DNA of 64,000 nucleotides from Isoetes taiwanensis. Its lineage: Eukaryota; Streptophyta; Lycopodiopsida; Isoetales; Isoetaceae. The translations under genes were made by a program, and so were the position numbers. The notes beneath the pieces were generated by a model. The model was given only the letters and a program-made list of their open reading frames with translations. It was not told the origin of the DNA and did not search any database. The stretch spans positions 13,293,039-13,357,038 of the forward strand of contig JAJEKV010000002.1 in NCBI GenBank assembly GCA_021234155.1. The letters are read 5' to 3'. Positions 23,651-35,108 of the stretch are shown piece after piece (positions within the stretch are counted from its first letter, which is position 1; every line of letters begins with the position of its first letter).

Positions 23651-24545
23651 GTGAAAGAGGTATACGGTTAAAGCAAAGCTGTGTAAATTGTTATACTCAA
23701 AATCGCCGAATAATATAATAATTGTATTAAAGAAATAATATTCATATATGATGAGCCGTATACTAATTGAAGGACCAAATATATGGAAGGGAGTCATGAA
23801 CAAATATATTAATGGGGTCGAGATATGTAAAAAAAAAGGTCCTGCAATTATAAAAGGGATCGCCATAAACCTGCAATATTTCATTTCGTATTACCAAAGT
23901 GCTTTCCTCGCATGGTTAGTACTATGATTCCTCGTGCGTATTGTATGTAAAACCGTATATTTTGCCATGTTTGGGGGTTTAATTTCAGTTAAAAGTTAGA
24001 TATATATTTTTTTGAAGGACGTCAATATATTCACCATCATATCAGGAATACAGTAGCTACACCACATTCTAGATAGCACCAGGTCAAATCTTCACACACT
24101 CTATAAGATGCTCCTTTTAAAAGGTCCTTTGTTTCATAATGTATGTACTTGCTATCTCATCTCAACAATTGATAAGGACATGACATGTCCGATAGACCAT
24201 TTGGTCTTTGTGGGCTATAAACATCAATTCTATTCTATTTTATTCTGTCTAAAATTTAGAAATGTAACCATGGGATTAGGCCACCTCATATTTTGGCACA
24301 CACATTGCAACAACGTTGGCCGATTATTATATATGTCATGTTTGACACACTTTTTTAGGCTGGCCATTCTAAATTACAAAGATTATTTGGGCACTATGTG
24401 GACCATTCTTGGGCGCTGTTTGTTCTTCAGAAATACCATGTCCAAAAATAGGATCTGCCTCCTTCCCGCGTCAAATGAAGCTTTCAGTCTGTTGATGTTT
24501 TTGGGATGCCGTAACCCGAGACCAATGGCTTGCTGATTACAAGAA
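23651..24545. other. Upstream region of the WD40 gene
   Basis: No gene recognised. The open frame 24108-24536 has no domain and unlike composition, so it is judged non-coding. The promoter and 5' UTR of the WD40 gene should lie here, but no distinct TATA box can be assigned. Confidence 0.4.
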
Positions 24546-27500
24546 ATGGAATTTAGTGATACTTATAAGCACAGTGGACCTTGTAGTTTCTCGCCTGATG
24601 CTCGTTTTTTGGCCGTAGCGGTGGACTCTCGACTAGTCATTCGTGATGTTTCCACTTTGAAGGTGCATTTTTCTGCCGTTGTATCTCAATATTGGTATGA
24701 TCACATGCTGTAGGATGTTATTTTTTGTTTCGGCTTTAGATCGGACCTGGAACTCGATATTTCAACAAAATGTAGCTCTAGCTAATTGTTGTTCTGTTTA
24801 TTTAGGTCAATTTCATTATTCATTAACAGTTTGATGTTTACCCTACTTTAAATGTCCCAACTGTCGAGAAATTTCATTTTACAACACGAATGCAACAAAT
24901 GATGGACAATCAAACAAGTTCACAGTTCAATCTCTCATGCATTCTGAATTGTTACCAAATATTCTGAAGAGATAACAAGAAGCAATTTTTGGAAGCCAAA
25001 ATTTAAGCTCCTTTGTACACTTTTATAGGTTATTCAGCTCTATTCCTGCTTGGATAAGATTGGTTACGTTGAATGGGCACCAGATTCAGAGTATGTTTTA
25101 TGTGTGCTGCATAAACGTGCTATGGTCCAAGCTTGGTCAGTATCACAGCCCGAGTGGACCTGTAAGATTGACGAGGGCCCTGCTGGTATTGCACATGCGC
25201 GCTGGAGCCCTGACAGTAGGCATATACTCACTACCTCAGACTTCCAACTCAGGCTGACAGTTTGGTCTCTCGTTAATACTGCTTGTGTGCATGTTCAATG
25301 GCCAAAGCATGCTGCTCGAGGAGTATCATTCACACAAGACGGAAAGTTTGTTGCCATTGCCACTAGACGAGATTGTAAAGACTATGTTAATTTGCTTGCG
25401 TGCAACTCCTGGGAGGCCATGGGTGCATTTGCAGTTGATACATTGGATTTAGCAGATCTTGAATGGTCACCCAATGACAGCACAATAGCTATTTGGGATT
25501 CATGTCTTGAGTACAAAGTACGTGCCTCTTCTCTAAAGTTTTATACTACATTTTAATATAAGGTCAATTAAACTAGGAGATGCGCCCTTTCCAGGTACTT
25601 GTATATTCCCCAGATGGGCGTTGTCTCTTCAGATACCAGGCATATGAAAATGCTTTGGGAATCAAGACAGTAGCATGGTCACCTTGCGGTCAATTTCTAG
25701 GAGTTGGCAGCTTTGATCAAGTAGCACGGGTTCTGAATCATCTTACTTGGAAACCTGTGGCTGAATTCACCCATCCAAATGCAGTCAGAGGCTCAAATGC
25801 TGTGGTTTTCAAGGTATGGCAGACAGTGTAATTGCAAGCTCTAATTACAGCCCTGAGTTGTCTTTGCAAGAAAGGGCTTTATTTAAGAATGGTAATCTTA
25901 CCATAGTGAGTCTATATAGAACCTATGCAATCCATGATAACAGAAGTGAATCAGTATGTATTATATGCTAGTCCCTTTAGCATTGGTTGGACTGCATAGA
26001 TTAATTAATGCTTTCATTTAGATTATTTGGCAAAGGGATTCACAAAATATGATCTATATTATGTTTGCAAAGGCTGCTCGCATCAAAGGTCCAATTAGCA
26101 ACATGAACAATGCATTATTGGAAGCAATTATATTTGTTAGAATGAACTTCACTAGTTTTTCCAATGCTGATCCATGATTTATCTATAGGAAATGGATATA
26201 AGAGTGCGATAATGGGGCAACAAGGAGTAGTTTATGAAGGACTCTTGCAGGGATAAAGATCTCTTTTTATTTTCTACGTATTTTTATTGATGATATGGGC
26301 ATGCTACCTATGTGTATATCATTGAAGTAAAAATACGGAAAAAAACTGAGTTTCCAGTTTTGTAGGCAATATTTTATTTTAAATGTTTTTCTCACCCTTC
26401 TTATAAGAAGTTTGACCTATTAATTTTAGGAAATTGAAGAACCTTGGAGCCTGGACATGGCAAACCTTTACTTGAATGGTGATGGGGAACATGAAATGAT
26501 TCAGAATGTGAAGCCAGGTAAGACTATATGATCAGATTCAATGATATTTCGTTGTTTCAATCTTTTTGTTATTGTTCCTTTCCTTTTTGGTGAGTGTGAA
26601 ACATGCGTGCAGAGAATGCTGCTGCTGAAAATCACATCAGGATACGATACAAAGTTGCAGAGTTTCCAATATCAATTCCATTAATCAAGCCCCCTCCTGA
26701 CAAGCCAAATCCCAAGCAAGGCATTGGTAAGCCCTTACTCTAATGTGTGCTGAGAAAAATTATTACAGGAAAAGAGTAAACCAGATTTAGTGCCACATTG
26801 TTTTGATTTGATTGGGGTGTCACCGATGCGTCATCTTATGTAAAAAGTGAAACTTTAGACTATTAGCGATCAAATCTTAGTGCCACTTTGTCTTGTGGGT
26901 TGGAATTTGAAATGGCCTATAGTTTACATACATTCAGGACGGTCTTGAAGCAGCACTTGTAGAAAAGTGTCCTTCTGGAGAGTCTTGGCGGCTTTTACAA
27001 GTTTTTAAGACAATTATATGTAATTCCACATAGCATTTTTGTCTTAGGCAGTTCCAGCTCTGCCTTAGGCTTTGGATGTTGCGCCCAGTTCTTGTGGGCT
27101 TTAAGAGTTCAGGAAAATTTATTTGCTCTTTGATGAAGGATAAGGCAATGAACAATTTGGTTTCTTGTATCTGAAGGAGCCATATCCTGATAAATTTAGC
27201 TTACGTTTCAAAACAACCTGTGATGCAATTGCTTGCAAAACATACATTATATCCCCATACTTGCTAAACACATCCATTTACTACGTACCTGACTTAGAGG
27301 GTGGAATTTTAGGACAAAACAATTTAGTTTTTTGTCTCTAAAGGAGCCATATCCTGATAAATTTACCTTAGGTTTCAAAACATGTAAATCAATTGCTTGC
27401 AAAACATACATTGTATTTCCATACTTGCAAAACACATCCATTTACTACCTATCTGACTCAGAGGGTGGAGTTTTGTTGTTTGATTTTGAGACAGGCTGCA

Positions 27501-27910
27501 AAATGTTTATTCTAATTATGTCAATTCCATTTGCAGGTCTCTTATCTTGGAGTGCAAACAGTCACTATCTTCTCACTCGCAATGATAACATGCCAACGGC
27601 ACTTTGGATATGGGACATTTCCAGGTTGGAGCTTGCTGCAATTCTGTTACAGAAGGACCCAATCAAGACAGCAGCCTGGGATCCCATTTATCCTCGAGTA
27701 GCACTTTGTACTGGGACGTCTCAGTTGTACATGTGGACACCAGCTGGTGCATGTTGTGTAAATGTTCCTTTACCCCAATTTGTTGTATCTGACCTCAAGT
27801 GGAATCCAGATGGAACATCCCTGCTTTTGAAAAACAAGGAAGCATTTTGCTGCACTTTTGTGCCCATGCTTTCTGAGTATGAAGTGGATGAAAACAACAG
27901 CTCTCCATAA
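24546..27910 (+). CDS. WRAP73: WRAP73-type WD40-repeat protein, six exons
   Basis: Exons 24546-24662, 25029-25517, 25595-25813, 26430-26517, 26613-26726 and 27537-27910 join in frame through GT/AG sites into 1401 nt, giving 466 residues (start MEFSDTYKHSGPCSFSPDAR, end TAA). WD40-like blades recur: F-S-P-D-A-R-F-L-A, W-A-P-D-S-E-Y, W-S-P-D-S-R-H-I-L, F-T-Q-D-G-K-F-V-A, W-S-P-N-D, Y-S-P-D-G-R, W-S-P-C-G-Q-F-L, W-S-A-N-S-H-Y, L-K-W-N-P-D-G. The length and the L-W-I-W-D and W-D-P near the end fit the WRAP73 (WDR8) family, which in animals and fission yeast acts at centrosomes or spindle poles in microtubule anchoring; a plant role is not known to me. Intron 5 (26727-27536) contains a tandem repeat. 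No disruption is seen, so it is probably functional. Confidence 0.9.
27150..27475. repeat. Tandem duplication of about 160 bp inside intron 5
   Basis: Two copies beginning near 27155 and 27325 share phrases such as aaggagccatatcctgataa, attgcttgcaaaacatacat and acacatccatttactac. They differ at scattered sites, so the duplication is not recent. Confidence 0.85.
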
Positions 27911-28827
27911 CATTGGTTTTGTTGTTATTTCCACTGCCAGGTACTCAGCACAAGTATTTATTCTTCAACTGGGCAGATGTGGAGGGCAAAATTGTATGAA
28001 TCTCAAATCCATGCCTTCTGGTTGGCGCAGCCTGTGCACTTGAGTTATGTCTGTCACGGATATTATAATGCACTGGCTCGATGATCTGTTGTCCTCCATG
28101 TTTGTGCTTGTGTTCCTCAAAATTTAGAGGAAAAGCATGAATAGATGAGCTTTATATCCTCTAGACTAGACATAGTTTCTGACAACTTGGTTGCAATAAA
28201 AAGTCATAATATGAAATGGGTACCTGACGATGCCACAGGCTAAAGTAACTGTGTTGGATGTTTGTGTGGTCGTGAATACATCTGCCACTATATCTTTCTT
28301 GAACATGTCAATTGACATAGAATAGAAGGGTATCAATCAACTCAACTTGTTTATTCTGTATTCCAGTTTTAACTGCTACGCAGGGTTATGTGTCAAGAGG
28401 GGAGGTTAACCTCCTTAAACGACATGGTCTAGAAAATTATCCCTTAGGGCGCTTTCCCATGGGCGTGCAGTCTCAAGGCTTCTGGAGGTCAGATTGTGGC
28501 GTGAGGTTTCCCATGGTCACCTAAGAGGAGGTGCCCACCTTTGGCTCACTTAAGAGCGTAATGGCACAGCAAGGTGTCCTAAAATGGTTTGCTGAGGAAA
28601 CATAGTGGGAACAGAGCATGCATATATCCAATTTGAAGGTCTTGCCAAGCTCTTTCCTATGACACTTGTTCGTTTTCCATACGCCTACTCTATAAAAAGA
28701 TTTTTAATTAAAACAAAAATAGCAAAAAAGGGGGGAAATTCAAACAGGAAGATCTCAGCCGTTCAAGTGCGCCATTAAGGGGGAGGGCCATTAAGGTCAC
28801 CGTGCCAAAGGTGGGCACCGCACCCCC
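27911..28827. other. 3' flank of the WD40 gene with an inverted repeat
   Basis: Contains the 3' UTR of the WD40 gene and then non-coding sequence. A 16-bp inverted repeat pairs 28530-28545 (ggtgcccacctttggc) with 28804-28819. It could mark the ends of a further degenerate small element lying next to the MITE. Confidence 0.45.
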
Positions 28828-28830
28828 TTA

Positions 28831-29179
28831 GGGTGCCTCCCCATTAGAGCAGGAACTCAGTTTCCACGTCGACATAACCGAGTTCCCTTCGAAGAATTGG
28901 TATGCGACCATTCCCATCGAACCCAATTTCTACTCCTTTTGTTTTATTGGGAGGAGTGCGTCGGTGAGTGATCCCACCGGCTGGATCCCCACTACAAGAC
29001 AAACTGAGTTCCGAACTGGGATATTCAGAAGTTCTTCGTTCCTTCCGAAAAAAGGGAGGCTGCCCTCGCCATGTCAGCAGAAATAAGTATTTGGGTTAGT
29101 AACGGGAATGGCATTTTTGAAACTGGGTTTGACACATGGCAAAGGGAAGGTCGGTTTTTGGGCTAATGGGGAGGCACCC
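28831..29179. mobile_element. Tourist/PIF-Harbinger-like MITE (349 bp)
   Basis: Perfect 17-bp terminal inverted repeats GGGTGCCTCCCCATTAG lie at 28831-28847 and, inverted, at 29163-29179. A TTA directly flanks each end (28828-28830 and 29180-29182), the target duplication expected of PIF/Harbinger elements. The interior has no coding capacity. A G-rich terminus with TTA is the usual Tourist pattern; the autonomous partner is not in this window. Confidence 0.85.
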
Positions 29180-29182
29180 TTA

Positions 29183-32100
29183 CTCAGGTTTCTGACTTGA
29201 CATGAAAGTATTTGCAACTCATTTTTGTGCGCTCAGGTTTTGGACCTTGGAGATATTTCCAGGTCTCCAGTTTCATGGGAAACCAATAATGTGGGAAGAT
29301 TTTCCACCATAATAGTCAAGGCAGAGGCAAATTTCAGCGGTTTCAGAGGTGATTTCAAGTTTCAAAGGCAATTTCACAAGCAATTTCAATTAAGGAGACA
29401 TTGAGCAAGGTAGATTGGCCCGTAATTCATGAAATTTGCATCTGCCCGACTACTATTACATGTTAGCGCACAACAAAACGGATGGATGGTCATTCTATGC
29501 AAGCATGGCTTTTCACTTTCCACTACATATTGACTTAGTATGTCGCTGATTTTGCAAGAGCTGGTGCATCAGAGTAGTTTGGCTTCCTCCTTGCCATGGC
29601 AATAGGGAACGTGATCTAGTGCTACATTTTATGGCAGTCTCATACGGTGCCTCTGCATAATACAAATATAATAAGCAGATGTTGCACATAGAGGGTTGCT
29701 CTCCAAGCCTTGTGAGTATGCATATTTTATTGTTTTGGATTATGGTAGCCTCTCAAATCATGCTTCTTGTTATCAAAATATTAGAAGTACTTGTATAAAC
29801 ATGAAGGTTCAAGGGAGAACCAAGATTTAACAAGGCCAACATCCACATATGTAAATCACTTTTATGGTCTCTTATTTGCAACATAACCATAGCTAAACCT
29901 TCTCATTAAGATCTACTTGAACAACAAAAAAGACCGCATATCAAATACTTACAGATCCCTTGGCAATGGTAACTTGCAATGGTGGTTGTCAAAGTAATGA
30001 TCCAATTTACGAAAAATAGAGACATTGATGCAAAGATTTTAGTAGCAGCAACCGTTTATTTTGGTTAATCGATGTAGAGGTTGAGGCTTTTGGCTTTGTT
30101 TTCTAGTTCAACAATGCTAGTTTTCACAAGCTCAGTCTCTGACTGTCTCACTGTAAGTACTCTTTATGATCAGGATCACGACCGCATCAATCACTGACTG
30201 TCTTTGATCATGTACATGTCTCAACTGGTTAGTATCCTGTAGGAACTTATTTAGTATTTTCCATAGCTCATTATCGCGTCGTTATAGTATCTCATGGCCA
30301 AAAGATAAAATGCTTCTCCAATGACTTTCAAAGATAATCTTAGGGATGTGTAAACCTCTGTTCAAGCATCTGCTTATGCTCTACTAACGTTTCAAGGCCA
30401 CATATGCCACATAAATTTTCCTTGCTTCCTTGCTAGAAATCTCCGGCAATTGCTTTAGGCCGTCACCATTTGCACCATTTGCATCAACCACTCCTTTGTT
30501 GCATGTATAAAACTTGCAGCATTCTTGCTTCAGGAATTCAATAATCCGCAGTTCCATAAGAGATCTGAATCGCGCTTTGATGCCAGTTGATATGATTTAA
30601 AGAATTTGAGCTTTTGGCACAACATATAATCATTAAATACATAAGAAAACAATAGGACTTTGGACAACTAATCTTTATCTTGTGCAACCGCTATGGTACA
30701 ATACTTATCTGCCCACTGGAACCGCCTCCAAAAGGCTAGACTGTGGAAGCTACACTTTGGCTTACTTAGCTATTGGCAATTGATCATCACTACCTCACTG
30801 CAGTTTCTGATCAAGAAGGATTGCATTGGCTTATGCACTTGGAGAAGGTTAATGGGCTTCTTCTTTGGTCTCCGTGGACGATGAAGATCATTTTATTCTA
30901 TTTTATTCTTTGATAAATCTCCTTCCTAAATGTATTGATGGTATGTCTGAAGTTATCGGTACCACCAAACATATCCGATGACTCTGATGCAATTGCCTAA
31001 TTGCTCTGCTGTGATCCCTGCTAAAGATGTCGCAGGTCCGGAAGCTAATCCGTTCTGTTTCTGACATGTTGAAATGACCGCTGCCTTAATGTGGGCACTA
31101 ATGTAGATAAATGTAGGTACATATATCGTTGTCGCTATCTTAACAATTGGTAGTTCCTCCCATTCGTTGTTAATCTGTCTTTTTAAACAAGATTCTTTAT
31201 AATTCGTGAAATCCTTTTGATAGTCTGCGGCCTTTGGTTTGAGAGAAAGGTTTTTTCTCGCTTAATCACGACCCCTTACACATTATTTATTGCTTCCACC
31301 TTATTTATTGGGCATCCCTTTTATCTTAACATATATAATTATTGGAGGACGATTCTTTTGGCATATTATCAATTGATACCTCACTAAAAAATTGACACCT
31401 AAGCGTTTTTCGTGCGCAACACTTCTATTGAAAATTTTATGACACGCGAGGTGTAGTTATGGCGACAATCCATCGGCCAGCTCCGGCATCCAAAATATTG
31501 GAGCTTCGGCTATGGCGCCTTCTTGCTTCAAGAAAGACTCAAGCTCTTGCAGTGATTTCTCGCCTAGCAGCGGTACTACTTGGCAAAAGCTTGACAGCTC
31601 ATGGTTGCGCAGTTCTCTGTAGTGATCTGCTACTGCTGGTGGTTCGTTGGAGCTTCACCAGCGATTTTCTGCCATAAGATCCCCCTTTTCGTATTTAACA
31701 GAGGTTTAGCAGAGGTTTTCGAATTCTGAGACTAATCTCTTCATACTCTGCTTATAGAGTGGAGTTATATCCAAGCATTCCGGTAAGCTCCTTTGGTTGT
31801 AGTGCTTGCTTCATTTCCGCAAACGATGTTTGAAGATGCTGAGCTTTCGCTTGATATCTCTTCTCTATGATCTTTAGACCACAGTATGAAGCAGAGGATA
31901 GGAATGACGGAGCCTGGAAATCTATTTAAAGATCTCATGTTATTTTTAGTGAATTAAGCTTGGCTGGGAGTACGTTAAGACCACTAATAATTGATCATAA
32001 AAAAATCTTGGTCCGCCTTTGCTTCATCCTGTGACTGTGACCACCTTAAGTCCAATTGGTGACTGCCCTAGTTTGCATTGACGTAATAAACGGTAGGCCC

Positions 32101-32218
32101 AAATTACTGTCAAATTCTGCGTGTTCTATTTCCACGCAATATTCTTAGCCGCTTGCAGAGCGGCGCCGCCGCTCCCCTGTTTGTTACCCTGTTTGTTCCG
32201 GCCTTTTTTACCTGCGAT
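29183..32218. other. Long non-coding stretch
   Basis: No gene recognised. At about 30577-30592 the minus strand reads TGGCATCAAAGC, two mismatches from the initiator-tRNA primer site of LTR retrotransposons, but no flanking LTR or gag was identified. The open frame 31459-31677 has no domain. Confidence 0.4.
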
Positions 32219-32680
32219 TCACCACTGTTTGCGCTCCGATTCAACACTGTTTGCGCTCAGATTCAACAAAGATCAACACTGTTTGCGCTCAGATTCAACA
32301 AAGATGAAGCCTGCCGGGGTTTGCATATACTACATTGTGTCAGATTCAGCAAAGCCATGGCCAATAGCTCCATAGAAATCAAGCATTCGCAACTGCAAAG
32401 CTACGTACATGCAAAGATGGATGCTTCGGATTTACTTCAGGGAAGCTACGACAGCCATAGCTGAGACCATATGCCATTCAGTTGAGCCTCTTTGGATTTT
32501 CCCATCTTTCTTATTCAACAGAGAGCTCTGTTTTCTCTAATTTACAGATAGGAAGTTGAGCTCTGTTTTCTCTGTTTTGAAGCTTTCTTTGTTTTCTCTA
32601 TTTTGAGAGCTCTGTTTTCTCTGTTTTCTCTGATTTGAAGCTTTGAGAGCTCTGTTTTCTCTGATTTGAAGCTTTCTAAG
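32219..32680. repeat. Short imperfect tandem repeats
   Basis: Near 32220-32310 the words cactgtttgcgctc(a/c)gattcaac repeat three times with 24- to 34-bp spacing. Near 32520-32680 the words gagctctgttttctctgattt and tgaagcttt repeat several times. Both blocks are non-coding; they could be part of a transcript leader for the ORF further on. Confidence 0.75.
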
Positions 32681-32744
32681 GCCAGAAAGATCCGCCATAG
32701 CCACAATCAGGTTCGTAATTTGGGCCTACCGCGCGATACGTCCC

Positions 32745-32880
32745 CGTAATCTAGGGAGGAGGGGCCATCGGGCCCCTCGCGACAGCCTCTCGGCTTTACC
32801 GCTTCGCGGGCCAGGCAATCACCTCCCGGCGGGCCGGCCGCTGGAGGCCCCACGGGCGAATGCCCTCTCCGTAGATTACG
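32745..32880. other. GC-rich fold-back segment
   Basis: A roughly 136-bp block is far more GC-rich than its surroundings and is bounded by inverted arms: 32745-32760 (CGTAATCTAGGGAGGA) and 32865-32880, which match at 13 of 16 positions after reverse-complementing. Further short GC pairs lie inside (for example ggggccatcgggcccc). It could be a small fold-back element or a structured RNA; neither is proven. Confidence 0.55.
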
Positions 32881-32963
32881 TAGTACATAAAATTTCTGCT
32901 GATTGTCCTACCCTAACACTAAAGTTACAGCCTTTCTTTGCAAGGTGAGGCCGAAATCATGGA

Positions 32964-33509
32964 TTGAGAACACCCAAATCTTCGAAATATACATTCAGGG
33001 GCGAATTCTATGGGGAGAATCCGGAAGTGGCAGAGTTCAGAAGGCCCAAAGCTCCCGCTAAGGAGCATAAATTTCCCAGGACGGCCGGAGCTTCTTCGAA
33101 GGACAGCAGTCCGCCGGAAAGGGGAAAAACAAAGAGCAGATATTACATGGGCCGAAAATATATTTCAATTTCTGCTCCCCTTAGTCCACATAACACCAAT
33201 GACAATGAAGAAAATATTGCACCAACTTTTGCTCATCAGTCTAGAGCTTCTTCACTCATAAAATTCCGTCCATACTTTCTCCCCTTAGGGTCCCAAAATG
33301 ACAGCTCCAGCCTTGTTCATAGATCCATTAGCTCCAAAAGCATCACCTTCGCTAGGAGTTCGTCTGTTGGATCAATTGCATCAACTCTTTCTTCTAAGAA
33401 ATCCAACCTCCATGGAGTTGTAGTCAAGAAAAGAAGCTCTCTCCCCTATAGACAAGGGCTTTTAAGTTGGCTTGGATGTGTTGTCCAAGTTTGTGATAGC
33501 ATATCATAG
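32964..33509 (+). CDS. Hypothetical Ser/Lys-rich plant protein, partial
   Basis: An open frame of about 181 residues ends with TAG at 33507-33509. No ATG opens it; an acceptor-like AG at 32967-32968 suggests it is a terminal exon, and the first exon was not located. The product is basic and Ser-rich: TPKSSKYTFRGEFYGENPEV, F-P-R-T-A-G-A-S-S, then R-Y-Y-M-G-R-K-Y-I-S-I-S-A-P. The last motif loosely resembles the K-N-Y-M-S-P-T-I-S-A motif of a plant family of uncharacterised proteins. I do not assign a function. Confidence 0.4.
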   Translation: MRTPKSSKYTFRGEFYGENPEVAEFRRPKAPAKEHKFPRTAGASSKDSSPPERGKTKSRYYMGRKYISISAPLSPHNTNDNEENIAPTFAHQSRASSLIKFRPYFLPLGSQNDSSSLVHRSISSKSITFARSSSVGSIASTLSSKKSNLHGVVVKKRSSLPYRQGLLSWLGCVVQVCDSIS

Positions 33510-34566
33510 GGAGACTAGGATTGTGCATGTGCAACCTTCGTCTTAACTAAATATTTGGGTTTTGTACATTGAGATTTAGAAGAGACTAATTATGACTTGA
33601 AATGGTAAGTGCTAACATGATGACCCCCTTTTTTTTGTTATTCTTGATGTACTTAGATGGCTAGGGTTGTTGACATGATAATAGTCTTAGATGGCTAGGA
33701 TTGTCACCAATCTATGCTTGGCTTAGGCTAAGACTAGTGCACTTGGCTTATTATGGGGAATAACATAAATGCTGAGTCACACTTCTCTGCATTCTTTTCA
33801 CATAATTTTTACAAATGACATAATTAAATATATTGTCTTTATCAATGTCCTGACGCTTCCTACAAATTTATGATAAGCTCACCAAAGTTAGAATTTGTAG
33901 AATGAAATGGGCTAAATTGCACTTTATTCTAATATTCTCTATGCGAGCTCAAGTCTTGGCCAACTATGGTGTAGAGTTGCCTTGAGCTTCATTTTCTTAG
34001 GCATATCACCAGCACAGTTGGAGCAAAGAAGTCACACCCAAGTAATACAAATACCAATTCTAGAATGGGACTCACAAGAAACCAACAAACCGCCCGATAG
34101 ATAGGCTTCTCATTCATCTCAGCAGATTTTCTACAATGTCCGGTAGCCGCACACATGCGAACTACCCACGAAAAATAAAGGAAAATCCAATTATATCATT
34201 TGGACCCCCAAAAAAATACAATGCTAATAGATGAGTGGCTGATGTACCTGCCGAAAGCTTATCACCGGGATTAAAAAACCCCGCCCTTTCGGGTTTTCGA
34301 GGAAAAACCCTAGTGATAAGCCTTCGGCAAGGGGCTTAGACAAACGTAAGGCATAGAATCGCTCCCAAAAACCCCCGCATAGAGAAGTCGAAACAGATGC
34401 CGCTCGCCAACCTGTACCTGCACATCACCAACACAACAAACGAGAAAACATACCAGAGAATAGCATCACCCAGGGGGTGGAAAAAAAGCATCACCCAGCG
34501 GGTGGAAAAACATGATAAACAGAACTTGTACAAAATATAATAAACAAAGAAGGGGGGGAGGGTGGG
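33510..34566. other. Non-coding with a hairpin at 34249-34329
   Basis: No gene seen. A fold-back at 34249-34329 has outer arms tgccgaaagcttatcac (34249-34265) and gtgataagccttcggca (34313-34329), with a second inner hairpin aaaacccc...gggtttt. The phrase attctagaatgggactc(a/g)c near 34059 recurs near 34749, linking this stretch to the duplication that follows. Confidence 0.55.
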
Positions 34567-35108
34567 TTCAAAGAGAATAAGGCATCACGGGCCGAGAGAA
34601 GAGGAAGCCACCGATGAGACGTGGATGCAGAAACGCGCCTGAAATAGCGAACTCCGAACCAAAACGGGCATGCGCCGCCCGCATGCATGCACGACATGCA
34701 TGCTCGTCCCATTCTAGAATGGCGATCCGATGTCTCGGATCGATGCGATTCTAGAATGGGACTCGCAAGAAACCAACAAACCGCCCGACTACCAGAGAAC
34801 TTCCTTACAAACTAGGATCGAGGACGAAGGTCACAGGACGAGGCCAAAGGCCGGAAAAGGATAGCATGAAAGAAACGCCAAATTGGCTTAAACCAGGCAG
34901 GAAGAAGCCCCTCCCCTGCCTGGAAACAATTCAAAGAGAATAAGGTACTACTGAGAGAAGAGGAAGCGCCGATGAGACGTGGATGCAGAAACGCGCCTGA
35001 AATAGCGAACTCCCAACCAAAACGGGCATGCGCCGCCCGCATGCATGCACGACATGCATGCTCGTCCCATTCTAGAATGGCGATCCGATGTCTCGGATCG
35101 ATGCGATT
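34567..35108. repeat. Direct duplication, two copies of about 180 bp
   Basis: Segment 34567-34750 and segment 34930-35108 are nearly identical (they share acgtggatgcagaaacgcgc and gcatgcatgcacgacatgca) and are separated by about 180 bp. Each carries palindromic words (gcatgcatgc, attctagaat, ccgatgtctcgg). The open frames in them are by-products. Confidence 0.9.

Noticed and set aside
24108-24536. 142-residue open frame upstream of the WD40 gene
   Set aside because: No domain, aberrant composition, and it ends just before the true first exon; more likely promoter/5' UTR.
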